Shown here: positions 7,606 to 16,266 of the stretch, one piece after another
How the letters are laid out: each line of letters begins with the position of its first letter
How positions within the stretch are numbered: position 1 is the stretch's first letter
NCBI GenBank assembly: GCA_036821185.1
Contig: DAISKD010000003.1
Location: 1 to 64,000, forward strand
Length of the DNA stretch: 64,000 nt
Reading direction: 5' to 3'
DNA from: CALJTV01 sp036821185
GTDB taxonomy: Bacteria > Chloroflexota > Dehalococcoidia > GIF9 > UBA5629
The notes under the pieces: generated by a model
Database searches by the model: none
Seen by the model: the letters and a program-made list of their open reading frames with translations, nothing else
Told to the model about the DNA's origin: nothing
Translations under genes and position numbers: made by a program

Positions 7606-9273
7606 GTGTCGTCCGTTATCAGGTGTCCGAATTGTGGACGTGAGATAGATTCCGGCAGCAGGTTTTGCGAACATTGCGCTGCGCGGCTGTGTCCGGGCTG
7701 TCACGGCGTAGTCCCTCCCAGGTCGAAGTTTTGCCCCCATTGTGGGTTTGCCGTAGGACCGGCTCTGCCGGGGCAGGAGGAGCCCAGACCGGCACCACCG
7801 CCGCCGCGCTTTCAGCCCCCGTCTGCGGGTTACGGCGGGATAATGGGCCCGCACCCGCAGCAAGCACCTCCTCCCCATTCCTATTCCCAGGTGTCCCCTC
7901 ACAGCGAACCCCAGCCGGTGATGGGCATACCCATACCGCGGGCGGTGTCACCAGAGGAGATGGCTGCCGAGCAGCCTGAGGTTGGGGTGGGGATGCCCCG
8001 ATTTGCGCCAGCACGCGGGGGAGGAGGGGTAAGGCAGTTCCCAAGGCAGCCATTGATGCCGGAGGGACCGATCCTGGCAAGGCGCTTCCCCACGGGGGTG
8101 GTGGTGACCGTTGTGGTGCTAGCCCTTGTAGGGCTCCTGGTCTTTCTGGGGTTCAATTTGGGGTGGTTCCAGGGGGAGACCTGGCAGAAGCCGTTGAGCG
8201 CTGTACAGCAGTTCTTTGGCAGTGTAAAGCTGCCCTCATGGTTGTCTTTCATCTCCAGGGATGCTACGCCACCGGTCATCAGCGAGGTGGCGGTGATCGA
8301 TGTTACGGAGAGCGGCGGCACCGTCCTCTGGGTGACCGATGAACCAGCCACCAGCCAGGTGATGATCTGTGACCCTAGCGGGCGCTGTACCTGGACGGAG
8401 CTTGATGAAACGCTGGTCACCGAACATTCGGTGGTGCTCAGTGGACTGGAGCCGGGGCTCAAATATCATCTCACCATAACCTCGACTGATGCTAAGGGCA
8501 ATCAGACGCTGTACGAAGTTGACTTTACCACCCGTGGGGCTGCGGTGGCACTTACCATCTCCGGCGTCAGCGTTTCCGGTGTCACCGAGTCCAGTGTCAC
8601 CATTACCTGGTCGACGAACCAGCCAGCTAAAGGTCAGGTGGAATATGGCACCACTACTGCCTACGGTGCGGTGACACCACTATCCGGCGAGACCACCAGC
8701 CACCGGGCGACATTGAGTGGCTTGAGCCCGGATACCACCTACCACTACAGGGTGAGGGTGCAGGGAAAGACAGGAGAAGAGGTGACCTCTGATGACAAGA
8801 CATTCAAGACCCGCAGTGCTGTGGTCGGGCTGGAGACCGGTACCACCGTGGGGAAATTGGCGCTCGACTTCACCTTGCCGGACCTGGAAGGCAGAAAGGT
8901 GAAATTGAGCCAGTATCGGGGCAAGGTGGTGATGGTCAAGTTCTGGGTGGACAGCCAGAGCTGTCGTAATGAGCTCCCCGTCATCCAGAGCTTCTACGAG
9001 AAATGGTCGGATAAGGGGTTTGTGGTTTTGGCGGTCAACTGGATGCAGACGCCGGAGCAGGTGAAAGCTTTTGTGCAGCAGAAAGGTCTTACCTTCACTG
9101 TGCTCCTGGACCAGAAGGGTGAGGTCAATGACAAATACGGCGTGAAGCCCAGCGTCTATGCGGTGACTGTGCTTGTTGACAAAAGCGGTGTCATCAGGGA
9201 CAGGCGGGACGCAGCTTTTAAGAGCGAGCTGCAGATAGAGAGCCTGGTCAAGCCGCTACTGCAGGCGAAGTAA
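7606..9273 (+). CDS. Zinc-ribbon / FN3 / thioredoxin-fold membrane protein
   Basis: 555 residues. Two zinc ribbons come first (Cys7, 10, 21, 24 and Cys29, 32, 43, 46), then a Pro-rich linker (about 50-155), one membrane helix (about 164-187), two fibronectin III-like domains (about 222-310 and 313-403) and a TlpA/AhpC-type thioredoxin fold (about 412-555). The ribbons would be cytoplasmic and the rest outside. The thioredoxin motif FWVDSQSCRNELP keeps only Cys453, which aligns with the resolving Cys; the usual cis-Pro position is Ala (VYAVTVLVD). It is therefore unlikely to be a normal dithiol oxidoreductase. GTG start with GAGGAG upstream; a TlpA-like lipoprotein gene follows after 6 bases. 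Confidence 0.85.
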   Translation: MSSVIRCPNCGREIDSGSRFCEHCAARLCPGCHGVVPPRSKFCPHCGFAVGPALPGQEEPRPAPPPPRFQPPSAGYGGIMGPHPQQAPPPHSYSQVSPHSEPQPVMGIPIPRAVSPEEMAAEQPEVGVGMPRFAPARGGGGVRQFPRQPLMPEGPILARRFPTGVVVTVVVLALVGLLVFLGFNLGWFQGETWQKPLSAVQQFFGSVKLPSWLSFISRDATPPVISEVAVIDVTESGGTVLWVTDEPATSQVMICDPSGRCTWTELDETLVTEHSVVLSGLEPGLKYHLTITSTDAKGNQTLYEVDFTTRGAAVALTISGVSVSGVTESSVTITWSTNQPAKGQVEYGTTTAYGAVTPLSGETTSHRATLSGLSPDTTYHYRVRVQGKTGEEVTSDDKTFKTRSAVVGLETGTTVGKLALDFTLPDLEGRKVKLSQYRGKVVMVKFWVDSQSCRNELPVIQSFYEKWSDKGFVVLAVNWMQTPEQVKAFVQQKGLTFTVLLDQKGEVNDKYGVKPSVYAVTVLVDKSGVIRDRRDAAFKSELQIESLVKPLLQAK

Positions 9274-9279
9274 AGGCTT

Positions 9280-9804
9280 ATGAAAGGACGAATGTTGTTG
9301 CGGATATTGTACCTATGCCTTGTCGCAGCATTTATGATATCCGGCTGTGGACGGGGCCCCAGTATGGGGGACACCATCGTGGCACCTGATTTCAGTCTGC
9401 CGAGCACCGATGGTGGTACTGTCAGCCTGAGCGATTTTCGGGGACAGCCGGTGGTGCTTGTCTTCTGGCGGGTGAACTGTCCCTCATGTGAGTACCAGAT
9501 GCCGTTTCTCCAGGCTTTCCACGCGAAATGGTCAAATGATGAGGTGGCGCTGGTCACGGTGAATGTGGGGGAACCGCCGGGGATGGTGGCGGAATATGTT
9601 TCCAGACGCGGGCTGACCTTTCCTGTACTCCTGGACACCCAGCAGCAGGTGGCGCAGACCTATGGCATCATCGGCGTCCCATTTGCCTTCCTTATCGACG
9701 GTGACGGCGTCATTAAGGCATACAAGGTTGGCCCGTTTCAGAACAGCGATGCCATTGAGGGTGCGGTGAGGAGGGTGTTCCCGGATGTGGAGCTCGGGAT
9801 GTAG
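9280..9804 (+). CDS. TlpA-like thioredoxin-fold lipoprotein
   Basis: 174 residues, exported and lipid-anchored: signal peptide with lipobox ISGC (Cys23). The thioredoxin fold carries an intact Cys67-Pro-Ser-Cys70 motif in VFWRVNCPSC and cis-Pro134 in GVPFAFLID. The family reduces or exchanges disulfides of extracytoplasmic proteins. Its gene follows 6 bases after the zinc-ribbon/FN3 gene, whose own thioredoxin domain has lost the first Cys, so the two products could work as a pair at the cell surface. The partner protein is not known. Confidence 0.9.
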   Translation: MKGRMLLRILYLCLVAAFMISGCGRGPSMGDTIVAPDFSLPSTDGGTVSLSDFRGQPVVLVFWRVNCPSCEYQMPFLQAFHAKWSNDEVALVTVNVGEPPGMVAEYVSRRGLTFPVLLDTQQQVAQTYGIIGVPFAFLIDGDGVIKAYKVGPFQNSDAIEGAVRRVFPDVELGM

Positions 9805-9845
9805 CGGTTCCGGGCTTACTGATTGTGAGCGAATCGCATCAGCGT

Positions 9846-11573
9846 TTATTCCTCGCCATCAGGCAGCTGTCTGCTGACCTCCTGGCCCTGTTTCATCTGG
9901 CATAGGATGTTGCTGGCCTTATCCTGCTCCCAACCCAGGTTGACCAGAGTGCGGTTGAGAAATTCGAAGCTAGCCTCGTACTCGGGGCTGATGAGCTCGG
10001 AGACGCCGAGACGGCGCAGCGCCTCGGCATCTCTGCGTCGGTGCACCCGGGCGACTATCTTGATTTCAGGATTAATGCTCAGGGCATTCTTTACCGTTGA
10101 CATTACGGGGACGGGGTCGGGGTAGGTGACCACCAGCACCTTAGCCTTTTCCAGCTCCACCAGGGAAAGGACATGGCGGTTGCTGGCATCGCCGTAGATG
10201 CAGCTTATGCCGTTAGCCCGCAGTTCACGGATGGCTTCGGGGTCGATTTCCACCACGTTGTAGGGCACTTTAAGTTCGTTCAGGTAGCGGGCAATGTTGC
10301 GTCCCACCCGGCCGTAGCCGCAGAGGACGACGTCTGAAGTAGCCGCTGTGCTCTTTTCTGTCATCTTGCCCATTGCCAGCGGTCTGCTCTGCCCCATCTC
10401 GGTGGTTAGCCTGCCCAGCCTGGATAGCAGTCGGGACGCCAGGGACAAAAACAGCGGCGTCAGCAGCATGGTGACCACGGTGGTAGCGATGACCAGTGAG
10501 TAGAAGTCGTAGTTGATAATACCGGCACTCGCACCCGCCTGTGCCAGGACAAAGCTGAACTCACCTATCTGGGTGAGCCCTACACCCACTAATAGGGCTG
10601 TCTGATAGGTGTAGCCAAATAGCCGGGTGATGGCAAAGCAGATGACGAACTTAATGACTATGATGATGGCGGCCATCTCGGCTATCAGAGTCCAGCTACT
10701 GGCAATGAACTTAGGGTTGAGCAACATGCCCAGGGAGGCGAAAAACAGCGTGGCAAAGATATCGCGCAGAGGTGTTATTTCAGCCAGTGCTTGATGGGCG
10801 AAGACAGACTCACGGAGGAGCAGCCCTATGATGAAGGCGCCGAAGGCGATGGAGAGGCCGAAAATATAGGTGGCAAAGGCGGCACCGAAGCAGAGGATGA
10901 GTACAGTGAGCAGGAAGAGCTCGCGTGACCTGACGCCAGCTACCGTGCCCAGGAGCCAGGGTAGCACCCAGAGGCCTAAGGCGACAGCTATGCCGATGAA
11001 TAGCGCCGTTTTGGCGATTGCCAGTCCAAAAGCTGGGGCGAGCTTGTAGAGGGGGGTGCCAAAAAGCGGGACACCGACCATCATCAGCACCACTGCCAGG
11101 TCCTGCAAGATAAGTATAGCTATCATGATGCGCCCATGCATGGAGTCCAGCTCACCCCGTTCCATAAGCAACTTGAAGTCCACCATGGTGCTGCTCATGG
11201 AGATTAGCAGCCCGAAAAATGCTGCCTGGCTGAGAGGGAGGCCTAGCAGGAGCTTTCCTGTCACCGTTCCCAGGACGATGGTAGAAATGATTTGAATGAC
11301 ACCGCCCCATATCCCCACTTTCCCCATCTCTCTTAACTGACCGTAGGACACCTCCATCCCCACGGTGAACATCAGCAGCACCACGCCTATGGTAGCCAGG
11401 TTTTCGATCAACACCAGGTCCTTGACTACGCCAAAACCATGCGGTCCGATGGCTATGCCTATCAGTATGTAGCCGAGGATGACCGGTTGCCCCAGACGGT
11501 GGGCGATCAGCCCGCCGACCAGTGCAGCGATCAGAACGATGGCGATGTTGACAACAGGGTCGAATCCTGCCAT
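9846..11573 (-). CDS. Kef-type cation/proton antiporter with RCK (TrkA-N) domain
   Basis: 575-residue CPA2-family antiporter. The first about 380 residues are 12 or so membrane segments with family motifs (GYILIGIAIGPHG; GLLISMSSTMVDFKLL); about residues 420-540 form a cytoplasmic RCK/TrkA-N domain (VVLCGYGRVGRNIARYL, EIDPEAIRELR) that binds NAD(H) or nucleotide and gates transport. It probably exchanges K+ or Na+ for H+. ATG 11573 was chosen because the membrane domain begins right there; an in-frame TTG at 11627 would add 18 unlikely residues and run into the divergent neighbour's leader. Confidence 0.9.
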   Translation of the reverse strand: MAGFDPVVNIAIVLIAALVGGLIAHRLGQPVILGYILIGIAIGPHGFGVVKDLVLIENLATIGVVLLMFTVGMEVSYGQLREMGKVGIWGGVIQIISTIVLGTVTGKLLLGLPLSQAAFFGLLISMSSTMVDFKLLMERGELDSMHGRIMIAILILQDLAVVLMMVGVPLFGTPLYKLAPAFGLAIAKTALFIGIAVALGLWVLPWLLGTVAGVRSRELFLLTVLILCFGAAFATYIFGLSIAFGAFIIGLLLRESVFAHQALAEITPLRDIFATLFFASLGMLLNPKFIASSWTLIAEMAAIIIVIKFVICFAITRLFGYTYQTALLVGVGLTQIGEFSFVLAQAGASAGIINYDFYSLVIATTVVTMLLTPLFLSLASRLLSRLGRLTTEMGQSRPLAMGKMTEKSTAATSDVVLCGYGRVGRNIARYLNELKVPYNVVEIDPEAIRELRANGISCIYGDASNRHVLSLVELEKAKVLVVTYPDPVPVMSTVKNALSINPEIKIVARVHRRRDAEALRRLGVSELISPEYEASFEFLNRTLVNLGWEQDKASNILCQMKQGQEVSRQLPDGEE

Positions 11574-11677
11574 AATCCAGCCAGCCGTGTTTCCCCCGAT
11601 TTTAACATATGGGCGGCTTTCGACCAAACCTTGATGGTCGGACCGTAAATGAGAATGAGAAAGTAAAGGAGGGACTG

Positions 11678-12685
11678 ATGTTCAAGACCCGAGTCACTGA
11701 ACGTTTAGGCATCAAATACCCCATCATTCAGGGCGGTATGATGCGTGTCTCCACCGCTGAGCTAGTGGCGGCTGTGTCCAATGCCGGAGGGCTTGGTATC
11801 CTGTCGGCGTTCACCTCGCCAACGCCACAGGAGCTGGTGACTGAGATAAAAAAGACCAAGGAGCTTACCAACAAGCCTTTCGGGGTGAATATCACCCTGT
11901 TGCCCACTTTACGCCCGATAGACATAGATGGCTATATCGATGCGGTGATAGACTCCGGGGTGAAGGTTGTGGAGACGGCGGGGAGGAGTCCGGAGCCATA
12001 TATGGAGAAATTCAAGAAAGCCGGGGTGACGGTGATACACAAATGCACCGCGGTGCGCTTTGCCCGCACTGCTCAGAGGATAGGCTGTGACATGGTGAGC
12101 ATCGATGGCTTCGAATGTGCTGGCCATCCCGGTGAGGAAGATGTGGCCTCACTGGTGTTGATACCGGCTACAGTGGATGCTGTGGACATACCGGTCATTG
12201 CCTCGGGCGGTTTTGGTGATGGTAGGGGGCTGGTGGCGGCGCTGGCTCTGGGCGCCGAAGCCATGAACATGGGCACCCGTTTCGTGGCGACCAGGGAGGC
12301 GCCGGTGCATCCCAGGGTGAAGGAATGGCTGGTGCAGGCGACCGAGCGTGATACGATCTTGGTGATGAGGTCGCTACGCAATACCATGCGCGCTCTGAGA
12401 AATCCCACCGCGGAGAAAGTGGCGGAGCTGGAAAAGCAGGGAGCCGGACTCCATGAGCTGGAATCGCTGATAGCCGGTACCAGGGGCGCCAAGCTACTGG
12501 AGGAGGGCAATATCGATGACGGTCTATTCACCGCCGGGCAGGTGGTGGGCCTAATACACGATATACCCACGGTGAAAGAGCTGGTGGACAGGATAATGAA
12601 AGAGGCGGAGGAAGTGCTCTCCCGGCTCAAGGCAAGGGGCGAGTTCAAACCGCTGCGCAAACCGGTGGCACCGGCGGGGAAGTAG
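11678..12685 (+). CDS. Nitronate monooxygenase / FabK-like flavin oxidoreductase
   Basis: 335-residue FMN-dependent TIM-barrel enzyme. Recognisable are the N-terminal GIKYPIIQGGMMRVS, NAGGLGILSA, GFECAGHPGE (phosphate-loop region with a His found in this family) and PVIASGGFGDGRG, ending with GAEAMNMGTRF. Such enzymes oxidise nitronates or reduce enoyl-type substrates with NAD(P)H; which applies is not visible. ATG 11678 has AAGGAGGG 4 bases upstream, so the longer in-frame start at 11609 was rejected. A second member is at 21594-22706. Confidence 0.85.
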   Translation: MFKTRVTERLGIKYPIIQGGMMRVSTAELVAAVSNAGGLGILSAFTSPTPQELVTEIKKTKELTNKPFGVNITLLPTLRPIDIDGYIDAVIDSGVKVVETAGRSPEPYMEKFKKAGVTVIHKCTAVRFARTAQRIGCDMVSIDGFECAGHPGEEDVASLVLIPATVDAVDIPVIASGGFGDGRGLVAALALGAEAMNMGTRFVATREAPVHPRVKEWLVQATERDTILVMRSLRNTMRALRNPTAEKVAELEKQGAGLHELESLIAGTRGAKLLEEGNIDDGLFTAGQVVGLIHDIPTVKELVDRIMKEAEEVLSRLKARGEFKPLRKPVAPAGK

Positions 12686-13020
12686 CCTAAAGGTAGACCA
12701 GGTCTTCGGAGTTTTCCAGATATAGCAGGGGCGGCTTTCATCTCGCGCTTGCGTTTTGAATACAACTGAGGATTATCTGTATATAGCAGGGGTCAGCTGG
12801 TAGCACTGTTACATGGTCTTTTTCATCATTGACTGCCTTTGAGGCCGGGGCATCAGGTAAATAGTCAACCAGTATGTGCAGTCGGCTTGAGAGGCGCCGC
12901 TAAATACTCGACACCTCACACCCGGCACCTGCAGAGTTGGCAGAACTGGGACACCAAGAATCGCTGAGCCGGGGTAAGCTCAGAATCTTTGACGAAGGAA
13001 GTATAATAGGAAGGAGATGG
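12686..13020. other. Gene-free stretch
   Basis: 335 bases with no convincing gene. TATAGCAGGGG is repeated at 12721-12731 and 12782-12792. A 6-bp stem (12964-12969 with 12978-12983) lies downstream of the small gene at 13021-13101 and might be its transcript end, but no T-run follows. Confidence 0.5.
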
Positions 13021-13101
13021 CTATTTCTTGGTAGGTTTCTTGGTCGATTTGCTGGTCGGTTTGCCAGCCTTCTTTGCATGGGCAGCGCAGGTATCACACA
13101 T
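13021..13101 (-). CDS. 26-residue CxxC, Lys-rich small protein
   Basis: The peptide begins MCDTCAAHAKKAGK and ends in Lys/Thr/Ser/Pro repeats (STKKPTKK). Cys2 and Cys5 form one CxxC, with His8 nearby; the tail carries nine Lys in total and is strongly basic, resembling histone-tail or nucleic-acid-binding segments. Support for a real gene: AAAGGAG 9 bases before ATG 13101 and a consensus promoter (TTGACA-N18-TACATT) starting transcription about 26 bases upstream. It could bind a metal as a dimer, or bind RNA or DNA. I do not recognise a family. It is divergent from the CCA-adding enzyme. Confidence 0.6.
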   Translation of the reverse strand: MCDTCAAHAKKAGKPTSKSTKKPTKK

Positions 13102-13133
13102 GGCTGCTTGCTCCTTTCAGTTTCGTTAACACC

Positions 13134-13163
13134 AATGTAGCAGAAGTGAGGGATATATGTCAA
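13134..13163 (-). promoter_or_regulatory. Promoter of the 26-residue gene
   Basis: TTGACA (13158-13163), 18-bp spacer, TACATT (13134-13139). Predicted leader about 26 bases including AAAGGAG. Confidence 0.65.
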
Positions 13164-13172
13164 ATTTCCGGG

Positions 13173-13200
13173 CTGTCATCTTGACCGTTCCAGATGACAG
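13173..13200. promoter_or_regulatory. Perfect inverted repeat between divergent promoters
   Basis: CTGTCATCT (13173-13181) and AGATGACAG (13192-13200) are perfect 9-bp arms 10 bases apart. The repeat covers the -35 and spacer of the rightward promoter and lies 9 bases behind the -35 of the leftward one, as an operator would. A transcript hairpin is an alternative reading. Confidence 0.45.
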
Positions 13201-13209
13201 GGGTAGAAT
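13181..13209 (+). promoter_or_regulatory. Promoter of the tRNA nucleotidyltransferase gene
   Basis: TTGACC (13181-13186), 17-bp spacer, TAGAAT (13204-13209), about 36 bases before TTG 13246. Confidence 0.6.
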
Positions 13210-13245
13210 GCCCGCAAGTTCGCTAACGTGGTCTGAGGAGCAGCG

Positions 13246-14487
13246 TTGGACATTAAGGCCCTTCTAGAAAAAAACCTGCCCCCGGAAGTACTGGAAGTTT
13301 TGAAAGACGTTGGAGAGAGGGCACGCAGGTACGGTAGGGAAGTCTATCTGGTGGGTGGAGTAGTGCGCGACTTGTTTCTGGGGCGGGAGAACCTCGACCT
13401 GGACGTGGTCATCGAGGGCGATGCCATCGGGCTGACAAAGGAGCTTGCTGAAAAATATCGGGTGCGTATGGTGAGCCACATTCGTTTCGGCACTGCCAAG
13501 CTGAGGTTCAACAGCTTTGCCCTCGATGTAGCCACTGCCCGGACCGAAAGTTATGGCCACCCCGGTGCCCTGCCCACGGTAAGGCCTGGCACCATCCTCG
13601 AGGACCTCAAACGGCGGGACTTCTCCATCAATGCCATGGCGGTGTGCCTTACCTTGGGACGTTTTGGCGAACTGTTCGACCCGCTTGGCGGAAAGGAAGA
13701 CCTGGACCGGCGGCTTGTCCGTGTGCTGCATGAAAGGAGTTTCATAGACGATGCTACCAGGATACTGCGGGGCATACGCTACGAGCAGCGGCTGGACTTT
13801 AGGTTCGAGGAGGGGACAGAAAGGCTGCTTCGCCGCGACGTCAAGATGCTGCACACCATCAGCGGTGACAGGCTGAGGCACGAGCTGGAGCGTACCCTGG
13901 AGGAGGGTGAGCCGGAAAAGGCATTCCGACGGGCCGGGGAACTGGGCGTCCTCAGGGAGCTGCACCCTGCGCTCAAAGGGGATGGCTGGTTGGTCCGGAT
14001 GTTCCGCAGGGCGCGGCAAGGTGGAACGAAGCCGCCGGCTGAACTTTACCTTTGTCTGCTGTGTTATCGGCTGACCGAGCGGGAGGCTGAACAGTTCCTG
14101 GAGCATCTGAACTTTCCTGCCCGGATGACCAAGGCGGTACTGGATACGGTGAGACTGAGACAGAAGACGGATGAGTTGTCCAGCGAGGGGGTGAAGCCCA
14201 GCGTGGTATATAAGCTGCTGCACGGCTATGATAGCACGGCCATCCGGGCAAACCTGCTGGCAGCGGAGTCGCCGCTGGTGAAGCGGCATTTGCAGCTATA
14301 TCTGTCAAAATTGCGTTATGTCAGGACGTTGCTGGATGGGGTGGACCTGGCGGTATTGGGTGTCCCGATGGGTCCTGCGACAGGCGAGGCGTTAAATGCG
14401 CTGCGAGCAGCAAAGCTGGACGGTGAGGTGAGGACGAGAAGGGACGAGGTGGAGTTCGTGCGTAGCCGTTTTCTCAAGCAGGACTAA
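13246..14487 (+). CDS. CCA tRNA nucleotidyltransferase / poly(A) polymerase family
   Basis: 413-residue class II nucleotidyltransferase that adds or repairs the 3' CCA of tRNAs, or adds poly(A). Motifs in order: GGVVRDLFLG and LDLDVV with the two catalytic Asp (about residues 36-54), RRDFSINAMA (about 125-134), then DDATRILRGIRYEQRLDF of the fingers (about 168-185). The C-terminal half is helical; no HD phosphohydrolase motif is visible. TTG 13246 has GAGGAG at 13235-13240. The only tRNA gene in the window already encodes CCA, so a repair role or A-adding specialisation is possible. Confidence 0.9.
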   Translation: MDIKALLEKNLPPEVLEVLKDVGERARRYGREVYLVGGVVRDLFLGRENLDLDVVIEGDAIGLTKELAEKYRVRMVSHIRFGTAKLRFNSFALDVATARTESYGHPGALPTVRPGTILEDLKRRDFSINAMAVCLTLGRFGELFDPLGGKEDLDRRLVRVLHERSFIDDATRILRGIRYEQRLDFRFEEGTERLLRRDVKMLHTISGDRLRHELERTLEEGEPEKAFRRAGELGVLRELHPALKGDGWLVRMFRRARQGGTKPPAELYLCLLCYRLTEREAEQFLEHLNFPARMTKAVLDTVRLRQKTDELSSEGVKPSVVYKLLHGYDSTAIRANLLAAESPLVKRHLQLYLSKLRYVRTLLDGVDLAVLGVPMGPATGEALNALRAAKLDGEVRTRRDEVEFVRSRFLKQD

Positions 14488-14491
14488 GCAG

Positions 14492-15364
14492 TCATGGTGC
14501 CTGCGGCTCCGGTGCTGGTACCGTTGGAGTGGCAAAAGCTTCAAAGCCTTTTTCGCTGAGGCGGGTAGCCAGTCTTTCCGCCTGGTGACGGCCTTCCGTT
14601 GCAGTGAACAAAGTGGGACCAGAGCCGGCAAGGTGGACATTTCCGGGACCGGCCTCTTCTTTGAGGGCTCGCCAGTAATGCTCTATCTCAGGGAAGGCAT
14701 GCAGTGCCAGGCTGTCAAAAATGTTGAACATTAGCGAGGGAGCAATTTCTCCGTGCTTTTGCAGGCTTTCCAGCGCTCGGCTGACGAATTCGCCTTTGGT
14801 GTAATGGTCAGGTCGTATCAGCGAGTAGAGGCGACGGGTCTTTCCCGGGATTCCGGTAAATGGTGGCACCAGCAGTACTAACCACAAGGGCTTAAGGAGG
14901 CGCAATGGGGTTACCCTCTCGCCCCTACCTTCCACTAGCGCTGTACCGCCGTGAATGAAGAAGGGGACATCGGAGCCCAGCTTCGCCGCCAGGGCGGTGA
15001 CTTCGGAGGTAGAGAGGTTCAAGCCCCAGAGCCGACTCAGTGCCAGCAGGGTGGTGGCGGCGTTGCTACTGCCACCGCCCAGGCCGGCACCCCATGGTAT
15101 ATGCTTTTCCAGATGGATTTTAGCCCCGCCGCTATAGCCGCTGTATTCTTTGAGCAATCTTGCCGCCCGGAGCATGAGGTTATCGGGTGTGTTCAACACC
15201 GGCTGTGTGCAGTCCAGGGAGACATCAGCCGCCGGCTCGAAGTAGAGCGTATCGTACAGGCCTATGGTCTGGACGATGCTCTTTAGCTCGTGGTAACCGT
15301 CGGGGCGTCTTTCCAGTATCTCGAGGACTAGATTGACCTTAGCCGGGGAGGAGTATTTCAACAT
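14492..15364 (-). CDS. ispE: 4-diphosphocytidyl-2-C-methyl-D-erythritol kinase
   Basis: 290-residue GHMP kinase of the non-mevalonate isoprenoid pathway; phosphorylates CDP-methylerythritol. Seen: SPAKVNLVLEILERRPDGYHEL at the start, ATP loop WGAGLGGGSSNAA (about residues 92-104) and SDVPFFIHGGTA with the catalytic Asp. ATG 15364 overlaps the ksgA stop by 7 bases and has a GGAG site 8 bases upstream, so a longer start at 15415 was rejected. ispE after ksgA is a common pairing. The prenyl synthase at 36939-37901 would use its downstream products. Confidence 0.95.
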   Translation of the reverse strand: MLKYSSPAKVNLVLEILERRPDGYHELKSIVQTIGLYDTLYFEPAADVSLDCTQPVLNTPDNLMLRAARLLKEYSGYSGGAKIHLEKHIPWGAGLGGGSSNAATTLLALSRLWGLNLSTSEVTALAAKLGSDVPFFIHGGTALVEGRGERVTPLRLLKPLWLVLLVPPFTGIPGKTRRLYSLIRPDHYTKGEFVSRALESLQKHGEIAPSLMFNIFDSLALHAFPEIEHYWRALKEEAGPGNVHLAGSGPTLFTATEGRHQAERLATRLSEKGFEAFATPTVPAPEPQAP

Positions 15365-16233
15365 GGTGGCAACTCCATCCCTGAGGCGGTGACCACCTGA
15401 TATAGCCTTGACCATTCTTCCAGGCTGAGCGTCTCGGCACGGCGTTCGGGTGCTATTTCGGCCTCGGCGAGTAGACCGGTGACCTCGGCCGGCTTTATTC
15501 CCAGACCATGTGCCAGGGAGTTGCGCAATTGCTTTCTGGGCGAGCTAAAGCCGCACCTGACCAGCGCCATGAACCGGCTGGTGTCCCCTTTGACCGCCGG
15601 TTCAGGCAGCATGTCGAAGCGGACTATGGCGGACTCCACCTTTGGAGGTGGATAGAAGCTCCCCGGGGGCACGTAAGCAACGACCCTTGGCTTACTGTAG
15701 ATATGCAGCGCGATGGCGAGTACTCCCATTCTGCCCTCTCTGGCGACCACTGCTTCAGCGACCTCTCTTTGCAGCATAACTACCATGAGCGAGGGCCGTG
15801 GCGAAGACATGACGAAGTGGTGCAGCACCGGTGAGGTTATATAATAAGGTAAGTTAGCCACCACTTTATAGTTTACTTTCCCTTCGAGGAGGTCGGCGGG
15901 GCTGACCTTAAGGATATCGGCGTTCACAATTCTGATGTTGGGCACTGATCGCAGACGTTGCCCCAGGAGTCCAACCAGTCCGGTGTCCAGCTCCACGGCG
16001 ATGACGCTGCCAGCCTTTTTTGCCAGCTCCACTGTGAGGATGCCGAGGCCAGGGCCGACCTCGATGACGGTGTCGCTGGGGGAAAGTGCGGCGGCACGGA
16101 CTATAGTTTTCAGCACTTTTGTATCGATGAGGAAATGCTGCCCCAGTCGCTTTCTGGCCCTGATGCCTGCCTTCTGGAGCAGGGTCTTTGCCCGGGATGG
16201 CGGGATGGTGTCAGTGACCGGTTGTTTGTCCAC
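15358..16233 (-). CDS. ksgA: 16S rRNA A1518/A1519 dimethyltransferase
   Basis: 291-residue SAM-dependent enzyme (RsmA/KsgA) that dimethylates two adjacent adenosines near the 3' end of 16S rRNA during 30S maturation. The N-terminal RKRLGQHFLID is diagnostic; motif I is VIEVGPGLGILT, motif IV is NLPYYITSPV, and PPPKVESAIVRF lies in the C-terminal part. It sits between an amidohydrolase gene (33 bases upstream) and ispE (overlapping), all on one strand, so the three are likely co-transcribed. Confidence 0.96.
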   Translation of the reverse strand: MDKQPVTDTIPPSRAKTLLQKAGIRARKRLGQHFLIDTKVLKTIVRAAALSPSDTVIEVGPGLGILTVELAKKAGSVIAVELDTGLVGLLGQRLRSVPNIRIVNADILKVSPADLLEGKVNYKVVANLPYYITSPVLHHFVMSSPRPSLMVVMLQREVAEAVVAREGRMGVLAIALHIYSKPRVVAYVPPGSFYPPPKVESAIVRFDMLPEPAVKGDTSRFMALVRCGFSSPRKQLRNSLAHGLGIKPAEVTGLLAEAEIAPERRAETLSLEEWSRLYQVVTASGMELPPC

Positions 16234-16266
16234 GTCTTGGAAACTGCCCTGCGTGGTGCTATACCT

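Noticed and set aside
12073..12765. Open frame opposite the NMO-family gene
   Set aside because: Ser/Thr/Ala/Pro-rich shadow product of a GC-rich gene; no protein-family features.
13264..14289. Long open frame of 341 codons opposite the tRNA nucleotidyltransferase gene
   Set aside because: It is a shadow of a clear, motif-complete gene on the plus strand; it has no motif or ribosome site.
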